Source: an uncultured delta proteobacterium
GTDB lineage: Bacteria; Myxococcota; Myxococcia; Myxococcales; 40CM-4-68-19
Length of the DNA: 64,000 nt
Direction of reading: 5' to 3'
Assembly: GCA_903911145.1 (NCBI GenBank)
Contig: CAIWCD010000048.1
Span: 207,984-271,983 of the forward strand
The translations under genes were made by a program, and so were the position numbers. Every line of letters starts with the position of its first letter. Within the stretch, counting starts at the first letter, position 1. Below are positions 1-8,648 of the stretch, piece by piece. Under the pieces are notes generated by a model. The model had not been told where the DNA came from. It worked only from the letters and a program-made list of their open reading frames with translations, and ran no database searches.

Positions 1-1923
1 TCGCCGGACTTCGCGGCGTTCCACTCTGGCTACGACTCTGGCGGCGCGTGCGCTGCCAACTCGAATTCCGCCACGTGTGCCGCCGAGCTCGCACAGTACC
101 AGGCCGACACCATCAACCTCCTGCGCCAAGCGTATTACGACGGCATCGCCTCGGCACTCCCGCGAGCATATTTCCCGAACGTGCGCTTCAGCTGGTACTG
201 GCTCGACGGATACGCCGCATACCAACGGTCGGTGTGGTCTTTGGGCGGGCGCGATGCCGCCGAGGTGCAGCCAGGCCAGCTCTTCGAGTCGCCGGGGTTC
301 AAGCAGCGACTCTCGACCAGCGACGAGTATTGGCGGAACCCGACCTCGTGGGACACGCTCAACGCGCATGCGGACTGCGACCTGACCTGGCTCGACGTCG
401 CGCGCGAACCGGAGGAGGCCGCCGGCGACTACCTGACCTCACCGTTCGTGAGCGGAGGCTGGTCGCAGAATCCCGCTGAGGACACGCGCCCACCGCAGAT
501 GCTCAGCCTGGAGAAGTTCCTGCTCGCGGCTGGCGCAATCTCGTTCCACCCTGGCGTCTTCGCCACCGCGCGGATTGATGACGGCGTCAACCATCCCACG
601 GACCCAAGCGACGCGCGTGAGTACATCTGGCAGGCGGCCGCGGCCTCCTACGGGCAGGCACTGGCGAGCAAGGTTGAATCACGAATGCGCAGCAGCAAGA
701 TCGTCTGGGAGACCGACGAAATGGGCGGTCACCACATCTACCACCAGGCAGGAGATCCCTCGAACCTGGTCGGTGTCCGGCAGCAGTTCGACGAGGCCGA
801 TGCTCCGCTGCAGCGGTACTTGATCTCCACCGGCCTCGAGGGATTCGCAAATGGGGTCGGCGGGCAGTGGCGCCGCAGCGGCGACGTGACCTTCGCGCTC
901 AACAGCGGCGGCCCGACGGTGACGCTCCCAGCCCGCAGGCAAGGCAGTTTCTATTCGCTCGACCTCGACGGCGCGAGTCCTGTGCTGATCCAGTACGACG
1001 CCTGGCACGAAGACGGCGCATTCAACTATTGGAAGCAGGGCTTCTCGTTCGAGGCGGAGGGGCAGGACGCCGTGCAGGATGGGAGCGGCGGCGCCCACCT
1101 CGTTGCCGCGACAGAAGCACCCGGAATCGGCGAGTTGGACTTCCGAGACTTCACCAGCTTCCTCACAGCGCAGCCCTCGAGCGCGCAGAGCTGGTCCTTC
1201 GCGCAGGCGCCGCGGGCCGGTTACCTGTTCGAGCCGCGCTCGGCGTGGGGCACAAGCACCTGGTACGTCTGGGTCCGTGCGCGCAACCACGGTGCGAACG
1301 CAGCCCCTGTCTACGTCAGTCTCGACGAGCAGCCACCAGTCGAACTCGGTTGCATCTACGGAAGCGATTGGCAGTGGGTGCAAACCGACGTGTTGACCGG
1401 ACAGGCGGCCGCGCTCATCGGCGTGTCAATGGACGTCACCCACACGCTCTGGGTCGCGCCTGGCAGCGGCACGCTCGACATCGACCAGGTCAAGCTGGTG
1501 GCCGAAGCCGACCATATGGAGTGCCCGCTCGCGGCGACCTGCGGCTGTGGAGCAGCGGGCATCGACGGGGGCCCCGACGCCGGAGAACCGGATGCAGGTA
1601 GCGTCGATGCGGGGCAGGACGCAGGCGAGCCGGATGCAGGTAGCGTCGATGCGGGGCAGGACGCAGGTGAGCCGGATGCAGGCGCCGTCGGTGCCGGGCA
1701 GGACGCAGGTGCAGGAGATGCCGGTTCGGTCGATGCAGGCAATGACGGCGGGCAGCCGATTCTTGATGGCGGCGCTGTTGCGGATGGGGGTGCACCGGTC
1801 GGCGTCGCAAGCGGCTGCGGCTGCAACTCGACGCAAGACAAGGGCGCAGCGATTGCCCCGGCCGCGATGCTGCTCGCTGGCCTCGCGCTCATCCGTCGAC
1901 GCAGGCGTGCTTCGAACGGCTAA
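1..1923 (+). CDS. Surface protein with MYXO-CTERM-like tail, 5' truncated
   Basis: The frame is open from the first base, so the N-terminus lies outside the window; 640 residues are visible. The body (about residues 1-505) is rich in Trp and Tyr and matches no family I recognise. Its last part, ending in LDIDQVKLV, resembles the final strand of a carbohydrate-binding type beta-sandwich. Residues 519-600 are a low-complexity Asp-Ala-Gly / Glu-Pro-Asp linker. The C-terminus has SGCGCNS, a hydrophobic helix of about 15 residues and RRRRR, the layout of the MYXO-CTERM sorting signal of Myxococcota. I infer export and anchoring at the cell surface. An internal GTG at 181 could be taken for a start, but coding quality upstream of it is equally good. 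Confidence 0.75.
   Translation, partial: SPDFAAFHSGYDSGGACAANSNSATCAAELAQYQADTINLLRQAYYDGIASALPRAYFPNVRFSWYWLDGYAAYQRSVWSLGGRDAAEVQPGQLFESPGFKQRLSTSDEYWRNPTSWDTLNAHADCDLTWLDVAREPEEAAGDYLTSPFVSGGWSQNPAEDTRPPQMLSLEKFLLAAGAISFHPGVFATARIDDGVNHPTDPSDAREYIWQAAAASYGQALASKVESRMRSSKIVWETDEMGGHHIYHQAGDPSNLVGVRQQFDEADAPLQRYLISTGLEGFANGVGGQWRRSGDVTFALNSGGPTVTLPARRQGSFYSLDLDGASPVLIQYDAWHEDGAFNYWKQGFSFEAEGQDAVQDGSGGAHLVAATEAPGIGELDFRDFTSFLTAQPSSAQSWSFAQAPRAGYLFEPRSAWGTSTWYVWVRARNHGANAAPVYVSLDEQPPVELGCIYGSDWQWVQTDVLTGQAAALIGVSMDVTHTLWVAPGSGTLDIDQVKLVAEADHMECPLAATCGCGAAGIDGGPDAGEPDAGSVDAGQDAGEPDAGSVDAGQDAGEPDAGAVGAGQDAGAGDAGSVDAGNDGGQPILDGGAVADGGAPVGVASGCGCNSTQDKGAAIAPAAMLLAGLALIRRRRRASNG
1582..1716 (+). repeat. 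42-bp tandem repeat coding for EPDAGSVDAGQDAG
   Basis: Three head-to-tail copies of a 42-base unit, with equivalent CCGGATGCAGG positions at 1588, 1630 and 1672. The first two copies are nearly identical and the third has diverged. Each encodes 14 residues of the Asp-Ala-Gly linker. The period keeps frame, so copy-number change would alter linker length only. Confidence 0.8.
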
Positions 1924-1981
1924 AGTCATCGCCACTGGCGCCAGGAGAACTTGATCAACGAAACTTCGCACCGGCCGCATC

Positions 1982-2013
1982 TTGACAGCGCTGCGCAACT
2001 ATGTGATCTGCGC
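1982..2013 (+). promoter_or_regulatory. Possible promoter of rpmB
   Basis: TTGACA at 1982-1987, a 16-base spacer, then TGATCT followed by GCGC. Spacing and the GCGC discriminator match the better promoters at 17219 and 23951. The -10 itself fits poorly (only its first and last T agree), so this is tentative. Confidence 0.4.
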
Positions 2014-2042
2014 CATCCCCGTTTTCTCAAGGCAGGCATCCG

Positions 2043-2234
2043 ATGGCGTTCAAGTGTGACCTCTGTGGCAAGGGCCCCCTCACCGGCAACCAGGTGAGCC
2101 ACGCGAACAACAAGACCAAGAAGCGCACGCTCCCGAACCTCCAGCGCGTTCACGCGACGGTCGACGGCCGCAACACGCACCTGCGCGTCTGCACCCGCTG
2201 CCTCAAGGGCGGCAAGGTCACCAAGGCCGCGTAG
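2043..2234 (+). CDS. rpmB: 50S ribosomal protein L28
   Basis: A 63-residue protein, the usual size of bacterial L28, a component of the large ribosomal subunit. The N-terminus [10 protein letters not shown] and the later CTRC give two CxxC pairs, so this is the zinc-ribbon (C+) form. The central NNKTKKR and the LPNLQ segment are typical of the family. The ATG is preceded by AAGGCAGGC. The gene stands alone, without the rpmG partner often found beside it. The CxxC pairs suggest the cell is not using only zinc-free paralogues. Confidence 0.95.
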   Translation: MAFKCDLCGKGPLTGNQVSHANNKTKKRTLPNLQRVHATVDGRNTHLRVCTRCLKGGKVTKAA

Positions 2235-2328
2235 CGCAATCTCTCGAAGTCATCAACGACGGCGCGCTTCGGGCAATCCGCTCGAGCGCGCCGAGTCGTT
2301 TCCAGCGCACGACTTAAGAGGGCCGCCC

Positions 2329-3945
2329 ATGTCCGCTTCCGACGCTCTCGCGCTTCGCCAGATCCGCGCCGCGCTCCTGCAATCCGGCGGTCGGCAGAAG
2401 CTCGACCTGATTCTCAACGCGCCCAATCCGCGCGAACTCGTGCAGTCGCTGCCCGCGCAGGAGTTGTATCTCGCGCTCCTCGACATCGGACTCGACGACT
2501 GCGCCGAGATCGTCGCGCACGCCTCCAACGAGCAGTTCAAGTTCTTCATCGACGCAAGCTGCTGGCCGCGCCGAGACGCGCCTCCCGATCCGCGCAAGAT
2601 CATGCGCTGGCTGACCCTCGCGCGCGATGGAGGAGGCGCGACCGACCACGGAATGCGTCGCTTCCACATGAAGCTCGCCTCGCTCGACACCGAGCTCTTC
2701 TCGCTCTTGATGCGGCGCGAGTTGAAGGTGCACGACCTGACCGAAAATGAGTTTCCCGACTACGGCGACGACGTGCCGACCTGGACCACGCCCGATCGCC
2801 GCTACATGATCGAGTTCCACGAAGAGGGCGCGCCGTATGCGATCCTCAAGCGGCTGCTCGATGATCTCGTCGCGCAGAATGCGTTCCACGTCAGCCGGAT
2901 GCTCGAGGCGCTGCGCTGGGAGCTGCCGAGCGAGCTCGAGGAGACGGCGCGTCGCTTTCGCGATGGACGTCTGCGCGATGCGGGCGTGCCCGATCTCGAT
3001 GAGGCGCTCGCGTTCGTCGCGAGGCCGGTGCGCAAGAAGGTCAAGGCGGGCGACACCGGCACGACAGCGGCTGCCGATACGAAGAGTACGCCGAGCGCTG
3101 GGCCGCGCCAGGAGCCAACGAGCGCGATCGCTCTGCCCTTCGGAACACCGCCGATGCTCGAGCGGGCCATGCACCGTCTCGACGACTCAGACCGCGCGCA
3201 CGCCGAGGAGGCGATCGTCTACGCAGCGAATGCAGCACTCGTCGGATGGCAGGTTCAACTCGACGATCCGAACGAGCTGCGTCCTGCGTTGACCAATGCC
3301 CGCTCGCTCTTGTCGCTGGGCCTCGAGCTGCTCTCCAATGGCGACGAGTCGCTTGCTGCACAGCTCCTGATCAACGAGCCGGTGCGGGCGATTTTCCAGG
3401 CAGCGATGGGCGAGCTCTATCGCCTGCAGACGCGAGGACGGGCCGTGGCGCAAGCATCGCGCCTCCCGCAGGCAACGCGCGCGACGCTGCTGGGTCCGCC
3501 CTACGCCGCGCTGATCGATGCGCTGCACGGAACTCCGCCGCTCATCGACGGCGTGCGCATGCACTCGACGGGGCCGCACGCCCCCGAGTCGCGCGCGGAG
3601 CTGCAGCGAGCTGAGCTTCTCCTCGACGAGGCGGCGACGATGCCTGCACTTCTCGCTGCCAATGGGCTTACGATGGAGAAGCTCGGCGCGGCGATTGAGA
3701 GTGCGGGAGTTGCGGCCTCGGCGCTGCGCGCTTCGGACGTCTTTCGAGCACTGGTGATCTGCGACCTGCGTCGGGCCGAATTCTCTCTTGCAGACCAGCA
3801 GGAGAACGGCAGCCCTTCGCCGGATGGCTTTGTCCAACAACTGGACGTCCGCCTCAGACAAGGAACAGATTCGCTACAGTTGGGTCCAGAACGAGTCGCA
3901 GGGGGTCGCGTTGCGGACCACCTGCGCGCGATGTTGCTCGCCTAG
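2329..3945 (+). CDS. DUF6178 family protein
   Basis: A 538-residue, probably cytoplasmic protein of a family seen mainly in deltaproteobacterial lineages and of unknown function. The N-terminal half carries what I recall as the family pattern: an LPAQELYLALLDIG helix, DCAEIVAHAS, and an acidic EFPDYGDDV segment near residue 145. Residues 235-275 are a low-complexity linker, followed by a helical C-terminal half. There is no signal peptide or membrane helix. The ATG at 2329 has TAAGAGGG upstream. It follows rpmB in the same direction after 94 bases and could be co-transcribed with it. The assignment rests on remembered family features; function is unknown. Confidence 0.75.
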   Translation: MSASDALALRQIRAALLQSGGRQKLDLILNAPNPRELVQSLPAQELYLALLDIGLDDCAEIVAHASNEQFKFFIDASCWPRRDAPPDPRKIMRWLTLARDGGGATDHGMRRFHMKLASLDTELFSLLMRRELKVHDLTENEFPDYGDDVPTWTTPDRRYMIEFHEEGAPYAILKRLLDDLVAQNAFHVSRMLEALRWELPSELEETARRFRDGRLRDAGVPDLDEALAFVARPVRKKVKAGDTGTTAAADTKSTPSAGPRQEPTSAIALPFGTPPMLERAMHRLDDSDRAHAEEAIVYAANAALVGWQVQLDDPNELRPALTNARSLLSLGLELLSNGDESLAAQLLINEPVRAIFQAAMGELYRLQTRGRAVAQASRLPQATRATLLGPPYAALIDALHGTPPLIDGVRMHSTGPHAPESRAELQRAELLLDEAATMPALLAANGLTMEKLGAAIESAGVAASALRASDVFRALVICDLRRAEFSLADQQENGSPSPDGFVQQLDVRLRQGTDSLQLGPERVAGGRVADHLRAMLLA

Positions 3946-4054
3946 AGCCAGGCCGCTCAGCGCGCTTTCTCCTCTGGGTAAGCTGGTGTAGGTATTCTGG
4001 CGCGATTCCTGCTGTGGGCCTCTTGCCGCCGAGCTTCGGCGCAAAGGATCCACC

Positions 4055-5173
4055 ATGCGCAACCTCTCCATCGCGTCGACGCTTCTCCTCGCCAGCGGTG
4101 CGCTTCTCTCCGCATGCAGCGCGCCGAGCGATCTCGACAACAGTAGCGACTCGCTCACGCGCACCACGTTCGCGCAGTCGATCCAGCACGGCGCGGCCCG
4201 CCCGAATTCGGTGACCAGCTTCATCCTCGTTGGCAAAGCTGGCGATGAGATCCTGCCGGATGTCTGGCCGACAGCTGGTGCACCGAACGAGCTGGTGCCG
4301 ACGCTCAAGGTGTTCGGCCCCATGGACACGTCGGGCACACGGCCGCTCCTCGCCGTTGGGAGCCCGACCGGCGAGGGCCCGACGCATCTCTCGCTGCAGC
4401 TCGAGCTTCCACAGTCGGGGAGCTACCTGATCGCCGTCGGCGCGACCCCGTCGCATGGCGGGCGCTTCACGCTGCGGCTCTGGGATTCAGCGAGCCATGC
4501 CCCTCGCGCAGAAGCGATGCAGGTCCCGCTGCTGCTCGTGCCAGGCGCTGCCGTGCAGGCAGCGCTGGCGCGCCACGACGCTGGCGGACCGAGCGAAGGA
4601 GCTGCATGGAGCAGCGATGAGCTCGCCTCGATCGGCGCGAGCATTCATGCAGAGACCGACGCGGTCGCTGCGCTCTCTGATTGCACGCTCGTCTACTCGA
4701 CGTTGGTCAATGCCCGGAGGGCAAACCTCGCGAGCGATGCGCTGGTGAACATGGCGCAAGGGTTTGCGGTTGATCTGGTCGGCAGCTCAAAGACCTTCTC
4801 GAACTGGGCGCCGAGCACGCAGACGTTCGCGCTCTACTGGCTGGGCATCGTGCAGCCGGCGGTATTCGCGAGCGAGGATCAAACCGTGAACGAGGCCCAG
4901 TTGGCCGGCCCACTCGGGGCGGTGACGAGCCGCATCCGGGCGCTGGTCGCGGCCTGGCCGAACGCGGTCGAGCAGGTCTCTTCACGCAAGATCACCGCGC
5001 TCACGCACGGCGGAGAGACCTACGGGTTCGCTGCCGACTGGAGCGCCGTGCGACTCGATGAGGACGGCAAGACCGAGCTGTTCTCCTGGCAATCGAGCGA
5101 CTACTTCAGCGCGAGTGGCGGCTGGATTGGCGAGTCGTCCTATGGCGCGGGAGAGCCTGACGACGGGGACTAG
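4055..5173 (+). CDS. Putative lipoprotein, unknown function
   Basis: 372 residues with a lipoprotein signal: MRNLS, a hydrophobic stretch, then LLSAC as lipobox with Cys at about residue 22. The mature part begins SAPSDLDNSSDS. Around residues 55-145 the sequence (for example GSYLIAVGA and FTLRLWDS) reads like a beta-sandwich of the pre-peptidase C-terminal type. The rest is not recognised. The start is supported by AAAGGA seven bases upstream. It converges on the lipoprotein gene at 5306. I infer attachment to a membrane facing the periplasm or surface; no catalytic motif is visible. Confidence 0.7.
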   Translation: MRNLSIASTLLLASGALLSACSAPSDLDNSSDSLTRTTFAQSIQHGAARPNSVTSFILVGKAGDEILPDVWPTAGAPNELVPTLKVFGPMDTSGTRPLLAVGSPTGEGPTHLSLQLELPQSGSYLIAVGATPSHGGRFTLRLWDSASHAPRAEAMQVPLLLVPGAAVQAALARHDAGGPSEGAAWSSDELASIGASIHAETDAVAALSDCTLVYSTLVNARRANLASDALVNMAQGFAVDLVGSSKTFSNWAPSTQTFALYWLGIVQPAVFASEDQTVNEAQLAGPLGAVTSRIRALVAAWPNAVEQVSSRKITALTHGGETYGFAADWSAVRLDEDGKTELFSWQSSDYFSASGGWIGESSYGAGEPDDGD

Positions 5174-5305
5174 CGGGCGAGCGCGTCCATACTCGGGAAC
5201 GTTGGACGGCCACAGTTGAAGCACGGCATTCGCCCCAGAGTGGCATCCAGGCTGCAAAACGGAACCCCGAGCAGCAGAGAACGCAACTGCTCGAGGTCTC
5301 TAGCC

Positions 5306-6538
5306 TCACAGAGATCCAACACCCGGCGTTGGAGTCGTTGGACCGAAGTTCATCGAGTCAGACGGAGTGCCGTTCAGGAGAATCGAGCCGCCTCCATCGC
5401 TTGGATACAGGCTCGCGCCGTCGGTGGTGTTCGGGCCGCTCGTGGAAGCCCGGCCCAGCGCAGGAATCGAGAACGTCGTCAACGACGCGCCGCACGTTGC
5501 GGGCGTGCTGATATCGCTCGCAGCGACGCAGGCCGTGTAGGGTCCGTTGCAGGTGGTGCCCATGTCTGGTGAGCCGATTCCATAGACTGTCGTGCCATCG
5601 GAATCGAACTGGGCGCCACAATATCCAAACCCGACTCCTGCAACTGCCATCTCAAACATTGACGTCTGAGAGTTGGCGAACAGATGGATGACGCCATAGG
5701 AGCAATCATCCCAGGCACTGATATGCCCGCAGGTCATTCCACTGCTGGCGTTGTTCGCACCGATCGCAATCCACGCCTCGACGATGTAGGGACCCACGGA
5801 TGGCGCTCCACCGTCGCCTCCATTCGGCGCTCCACCATCCCCATTTTCGAAGGGCCCGGCATCGCCATTGGGAACGTTGCCACCATCCAGGTTCGTCGGG
5901 CTTCCACCATCGGAATCGAAACGCTTCGCGCTCCCCGCATCGGAGGCGCCGCCGAGGGACGTCACCCGGAGCGCATAGTCTCCAATGCCTCCGGATGAGT
6001 AGATGTAGTTGACGCCTCCCTGTGTGCCGAACTGGACGAACTGATTCTGGGCCGCTCCAGTCGACTGCCAGCACTGCGCAAAGAACTGTTCGGACTGCCC
6101 GAACGGAGCCAACGTGTAGGACACGGCCTGTTGAGTCAGGCACGCGGAGGTGCTGCTCGCGGATGCAGCATTGATGTTTCCAATCGTGCCATCGATGTTG
6201 GAGAGAAGCTGGAAGATGTCTGTTGGGCCCGCTCCAAAGAAGCGCTGTTTGATGTCTGTGGTGTCCAGACTGGTATCAGTCGCCTTCATCGGAACGGTGC
6301 GCCGCGCAGTTCCACCGAAACCGGCGGGAACTGCGGCCCGCACAGGAGGAGATACAAGCGGGAGTCTCGCGCCGCGGCCGCCACCTGCGCCGCCACCAGC
6401 GCCGCCACCCGAGCCGCCGGCGCTGCCTCCGGAGCCACCTCCGGAACCGCCACCCGATCCATTGTTGTTTCCGCTCGAGCAAGCCATTGCCGCGGAAAGA
6501 ACGAGCGCCAGCCCCAGAGTTTGAATCGCTTTGTTCAT
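5306..6538 (-). CDS. Putative lipoprotein with Gly/Ser-rich linker
   Basis: 410 residues from the preferred ATG at 6538; an ATG seven codons upstream is possible. The signal peptide MNKAIQTLGLALVLSAAMAC ends in a lipobox, and the mature protein begins with about 35 residues of Gly/Ser/Ala repeats, a tether common in myxobacterial lipoproteins. The body has a region with scattered DGG motifs near residues 200-250, and several Cys-containing short motifs (MTCGH, DDCSYG, YCGAQF, TTCNGPYTAC) that may form disulfides outside the cytoplasm. No family is recognised. An unusual inverted repeat lies 155 bases upstream of the start at 6693-6724. Confidence 0.65.
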   Translation of the reverse strand: MNKAIQTLGLALVLSAAMACSSGNNNGSGGGSGGGSGGSAGGSGGGAGGGAGGGRGARLPLVSPPVRAAVPAGFGGTARRTVPMKATDTSLDTTDIKQRFFGAGPTDIFQLLSNIDGTIGNINAASASSTSACLTQQAVSYTLAPFGQSEQFFAQCWQSTGAAQNQFVQFGTQGGVNYIYSSGGIGDYALRVTSLGGASDAGSAKRFDSDGGSPTNLDGGNVPNGDAGPFENGDGGAPNGGDGGAPSVGPYIVEAWIAIGANNASSGMTCGHISAWDDCSYGVIHLFANSQTSMFEMAVAGVGFGYCGAQFDSDGTTVYGIGSPDMGTTCNGPYTACVAASDISTPATCGASLTTFSIPALGRASTSGPNTTDGASLYPSDGGGSILLNGTPSDSMNFGPTTPTPGVGSL

Positions 6539-6692
6539 CGCATCAGCTTCGTGGGCCAATGGCGTCTGTCAAGAATTCTTCATCCTCCTCAAAGCAACCA
6601 GCGCGGGCACCAGAAACACAGGCCGGTCGGGGTCGCAACGACAGGGCGCGCGATGAGAACTCTGGGTGCTCGTGATGGGAAGATCCAACCGA

Positions 6693-6724
6693 GTCTGAGA
6701 TCTGATCTCAGACGGATCTCAGAC
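6693..6724. promoter_or_regulatory. Three half-site inverted/direct repeat, possible operator
   Basis: GTCTGAGATC (6693-6702), one base, its perfect inverse GATCTCAGAC (6704-6713), one base, then a second GATCTCAGAC (6715-6724). The centre-to-centre spacing of about 11 bases would put all three half-sites on one DNA face. It lies between the receiver-like gene (ending 6745 on the minus strand) and the lipoprotein gene at 6538, so it may be an operator for the latter. As a terminator it would lack a U-tract. Confidence 0.45.
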
Positions 6725-6744
6725 CGGGTAGAGAGTCTGCGCGT

Positions 6745-7089
6745 CTACTTCTGCAGCAGCTCGCGCAACTGGTTCGCGAATGCCCCTTTTGACATCACGC
6801 GATCGCAGCCGGCCTCCTTGGCGGCCTGGATCACCGCGTCGGCCTCGTGTCCGATGTAGCCGATGATCGTGATGGCGCGGGTCGCCTCGGCGGCCTTGAG
6901 GGCGCGGATCGATTCAATGGGTAGATTCTTCGGCGCACCCAGATCGACCAGCAGGATCTCAGGCTTCTCGCGCGTGACCCAATCAACCATCGAGAGACCG
7001 CGCGGGAGCCAGACAACCGTCTGTCCCGCCGCGGCGGCGTTCACCTTCGAGGAGAACATCAGGTCGTGGATGGCGGCGGCGATCTTCAT
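6745..7089 (-). CDS. Receiver-like (CheY-fold) protein, atypical
   Basis: 114 residues from the ATG at 7089, chosen because GAGGAG stands nine bases upstream; a longer frame to 7137 lacks a site. The sequence has receiver-like features: a beta strand ending in PEILLVDLG with the candidate phospho-acceptor Asp, a later ITIIGYIG strand where the conserved Ser/Thr would sit, and MSKGAF with a Lys. The usual acidic pair near the N-terminus is missing (MKIAAAIHD carries one Asp), so it may be a pseudo-receiver. It lies 68 bases downstream of ygfZ on the same strand and may share its transcript. There is no output domain. Confidence 0.65.
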   Translation of the reverse strand: MKIAAAIHDLMFSSKVNAAAAGQTVVWLPRGLSMVDWVTREKPEILLVDLGAPKNLPIESIRALKAAEATRAITIIGYIGHEADAVIQAAKEAGCDRVMSKGAFANQLRELLQK

Positions 7090-7157
7090 GAAGGGAAACT
7101 CCTCAAAGCGAACCAAGGTGGAGCGAAGCGACAGCAATGCGGGGAGAGCCGTTGATC

Positions 7158-8222
7158 TCAGCCCCGCTGCCCGGCACCGGGGCGCGAACCATACGGCAGA
7201 CCGAGCACGGTCGCGCTGCGACCATCGGCGAGCGGGATGGGAGTGCCCGGTTCGATCGACTCGCGATGAACGATTCCCAGGAGGAGCGCACGCTGGCCCA
7301 GTGCGACGGAAGAGGTAACGCGCCCCTTGGCGCCGCGCGCGGAATCAAGCGCACTGCCCACTGCGGGAGCCGTGCCTTCCACTTCGAGGCGGACGAGATT
7401 CCACGGGACGCGGCCGCGGAAGGTCGCCATCGCGATCACCTCCTGTCCGACGTAGCAGCCCTTGTCGAATGCGAGTTGCCCATCGAGGCCAGCCTCGAGC
7501 GGAGTTGAGTCGGCGTCGAAATCCTGCGCCCAGAGAGGCACGCCGAGCGCGAGGCGGTGCTGCTCGAGCGCGAGCGGGTCGGGCCTTTCCGGAATGGCCG
7601 CGAGCAGAGCGGAGCAGAGATCGTCTGAGACGAGCAGGTCGAATCCGAGCGGGCCAGGAGTTCCGCGCAGCGCAGCGAACTGCTCTCGCTGCGCGGGCGC
7701 GAGTGCAACGAGAATCTCGCGCGCGGCACCAGGCGACAGGCGCATCGCGTGCAGGCTGGGCGCGGGATTGAGCTCCGCATCCTCCATGATGAGTAGCCCG
7801 TTGAGGTGTTGGAGCAGCGACGCGAGACGATCGGCAGGGACAGTCGCGAGCAGCTCGCCAGCCCGCCGCCAGAGCAGCCCATCGCTGAGCGCACGCCCGC
7901 GCGAATTGAGAAAGAGCGTCGGGCCTGCGCCCTCGACCAGGATGCGACGCACGTCCGCCGTCTGCACGCCCTGCAGCCACGACTCGCGCTCAGCTCCACT
8001 CACGCACAGGAACGCTCGCGACGACAGCTCGACGATTCCGCGAGGAAGCGGCGGCAACTGCGTCGGCGCACGCCCGTGCGAAATGGTCGCGAACTCCGGC
8101 ACCCAATCGAGCAGCAAAGGCGCGCGGAGAGCGGGCGCGCCGCTCGCATCGAGCAGCTCATCCCCGGCCTTCGCCATGGAGTGGTCGCTGCTTCTTCGCG
8201 TGATCGTCGAGGCCATTTTCAT
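7158..8222 (-). CDS. ygfZ: Folate-binding protein YgfZ (GcvT-related)
   Basis: 354 residues, close to the usual 320-350. The family signature KGCYVGQEV is present near residue 240 with its conserved Cys. The N-terminal half shows the GcvT-like core (FLCVSGAERESWLQG, LNSRGRALSD). YgfZ binds tetrahydrofolate and supports assembly or repair of certain Fe-S enzymes in the cytoplasm. Two ATG codons lie two codons apart (8222 and 8216); GGAG lies four bases before the first and ten before the second, so the start could be either. The gene is divergent from the small Cys/His-rich gene at 8287, with 64 bases between them. Confidence 0.85.
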   Translation of the reverse strand: MKMASTITRRSSDHSMAKAGDELLDASGAPALRAPLLLDWVPEFATISHGRAPTQLPPLPRGIVELSSRAFLCVSGAERESWLQGVQTADVRRILVEGAGPTLFLNSRGRALSDGLLWRRAGELLATVPADRLASLLQHLNGLLIMEDAELNPAPSLHAMRLSPGAAREILVALAPAQREQFAALRGTPGPLGFDLLVSDDLCSALLAAIPERPDPLALEQHRLALGVPLWAQDFDADSTPLEAGLDGQLAFDKGCYVGQEVIAMATFRGRVPWNLVRLEVEGTAPAVGSALDSARGAKGRVTSSVALGQRALLLGIVHRESIEPGTPIPLADGRSATVLGLPYGSRPGAGQRG

Positions 8223-8286
8223 CCGCTCCGGTTACAGTTCACTCGCGTCTATTCTTGCTGCCATCTACACCGAGAAGAGAAGTCTC

Positions 8287-8577
8287 ATGACCGATCCGCG
8301 CGCAAGCAAGCCCTCTTCCTCTGACGATGAGCGGCTCCTCTCTCCTGAGCGCACCGCCGATGTCGCGTCGCACATCGACGATCCATGCGACGAGGGCGGA
8401 TACGATCAGTTCTGCCGCGACCGCGCGGGTTCGCTCTGCTCGTTCCACGCCAGCCACTGCCACGCGCCCGAATATCCCTGCCTCGACCTTCTGCGGCACA
8501 AGCTGGCGGTCGTCTTCCTCGAGGACGTCGTCGCCCGCAGGCGCGCGCGGCGGGAGCTGGACAACAGCAAGCCGTAG
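8287..8577 (+). CDS. Small Cys/His-rich protein, unknown
   Basis: A 96-residue protein starting at ATG 8287, with AAGAGAAG upstream; the same frame runs open further 5' but only as antisense of ygfZ. Residues 33-65 hold five Cys and two His in a compact cluster (DPCDEGG, FCRDR, LCSFH, HCHAP, YPC), which suggests a metal-binding knuckle. The C-terminal third is a basic/acidic helix (VFLEDVVARRRARREL). No signal peptide is seen, so it is probably cytoplasmic. I do not recognise the family. Divergence from ygfZ, an Fe-S maintenance gene, is suggestive but not proof of a shared role. Confidence 0.6.
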   Translation: MTDPRASKPSSSDDERLLSPERTADVASHIDDPCDEGGYDQFCRDRAGSLCSFHASHCHAPEYPCLDLLRHKLAVVFLEDVVARRRARRELDNSKP

Positions 8578-8648
8578 CGATTTACGGACCGCCATGGGCG
8601 CGGCTTTGCGCAATTCCGCATCAAGCAGATGCCCAGCCGGACGGACGA

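Noticed and set aside
5296-5316. GGTCTCT/AGAGATCC hairpin as terminator of the two converging lipoprotein genes
   Set aside because: The stem is short with a bulge, has no U-tract and overlaps coding sequence.
6567-6572. TTGACA on the minus strand before the lipoprotein at 6538
   Set aside because: Only 28 bases remain to the ATG and no -10 fits.
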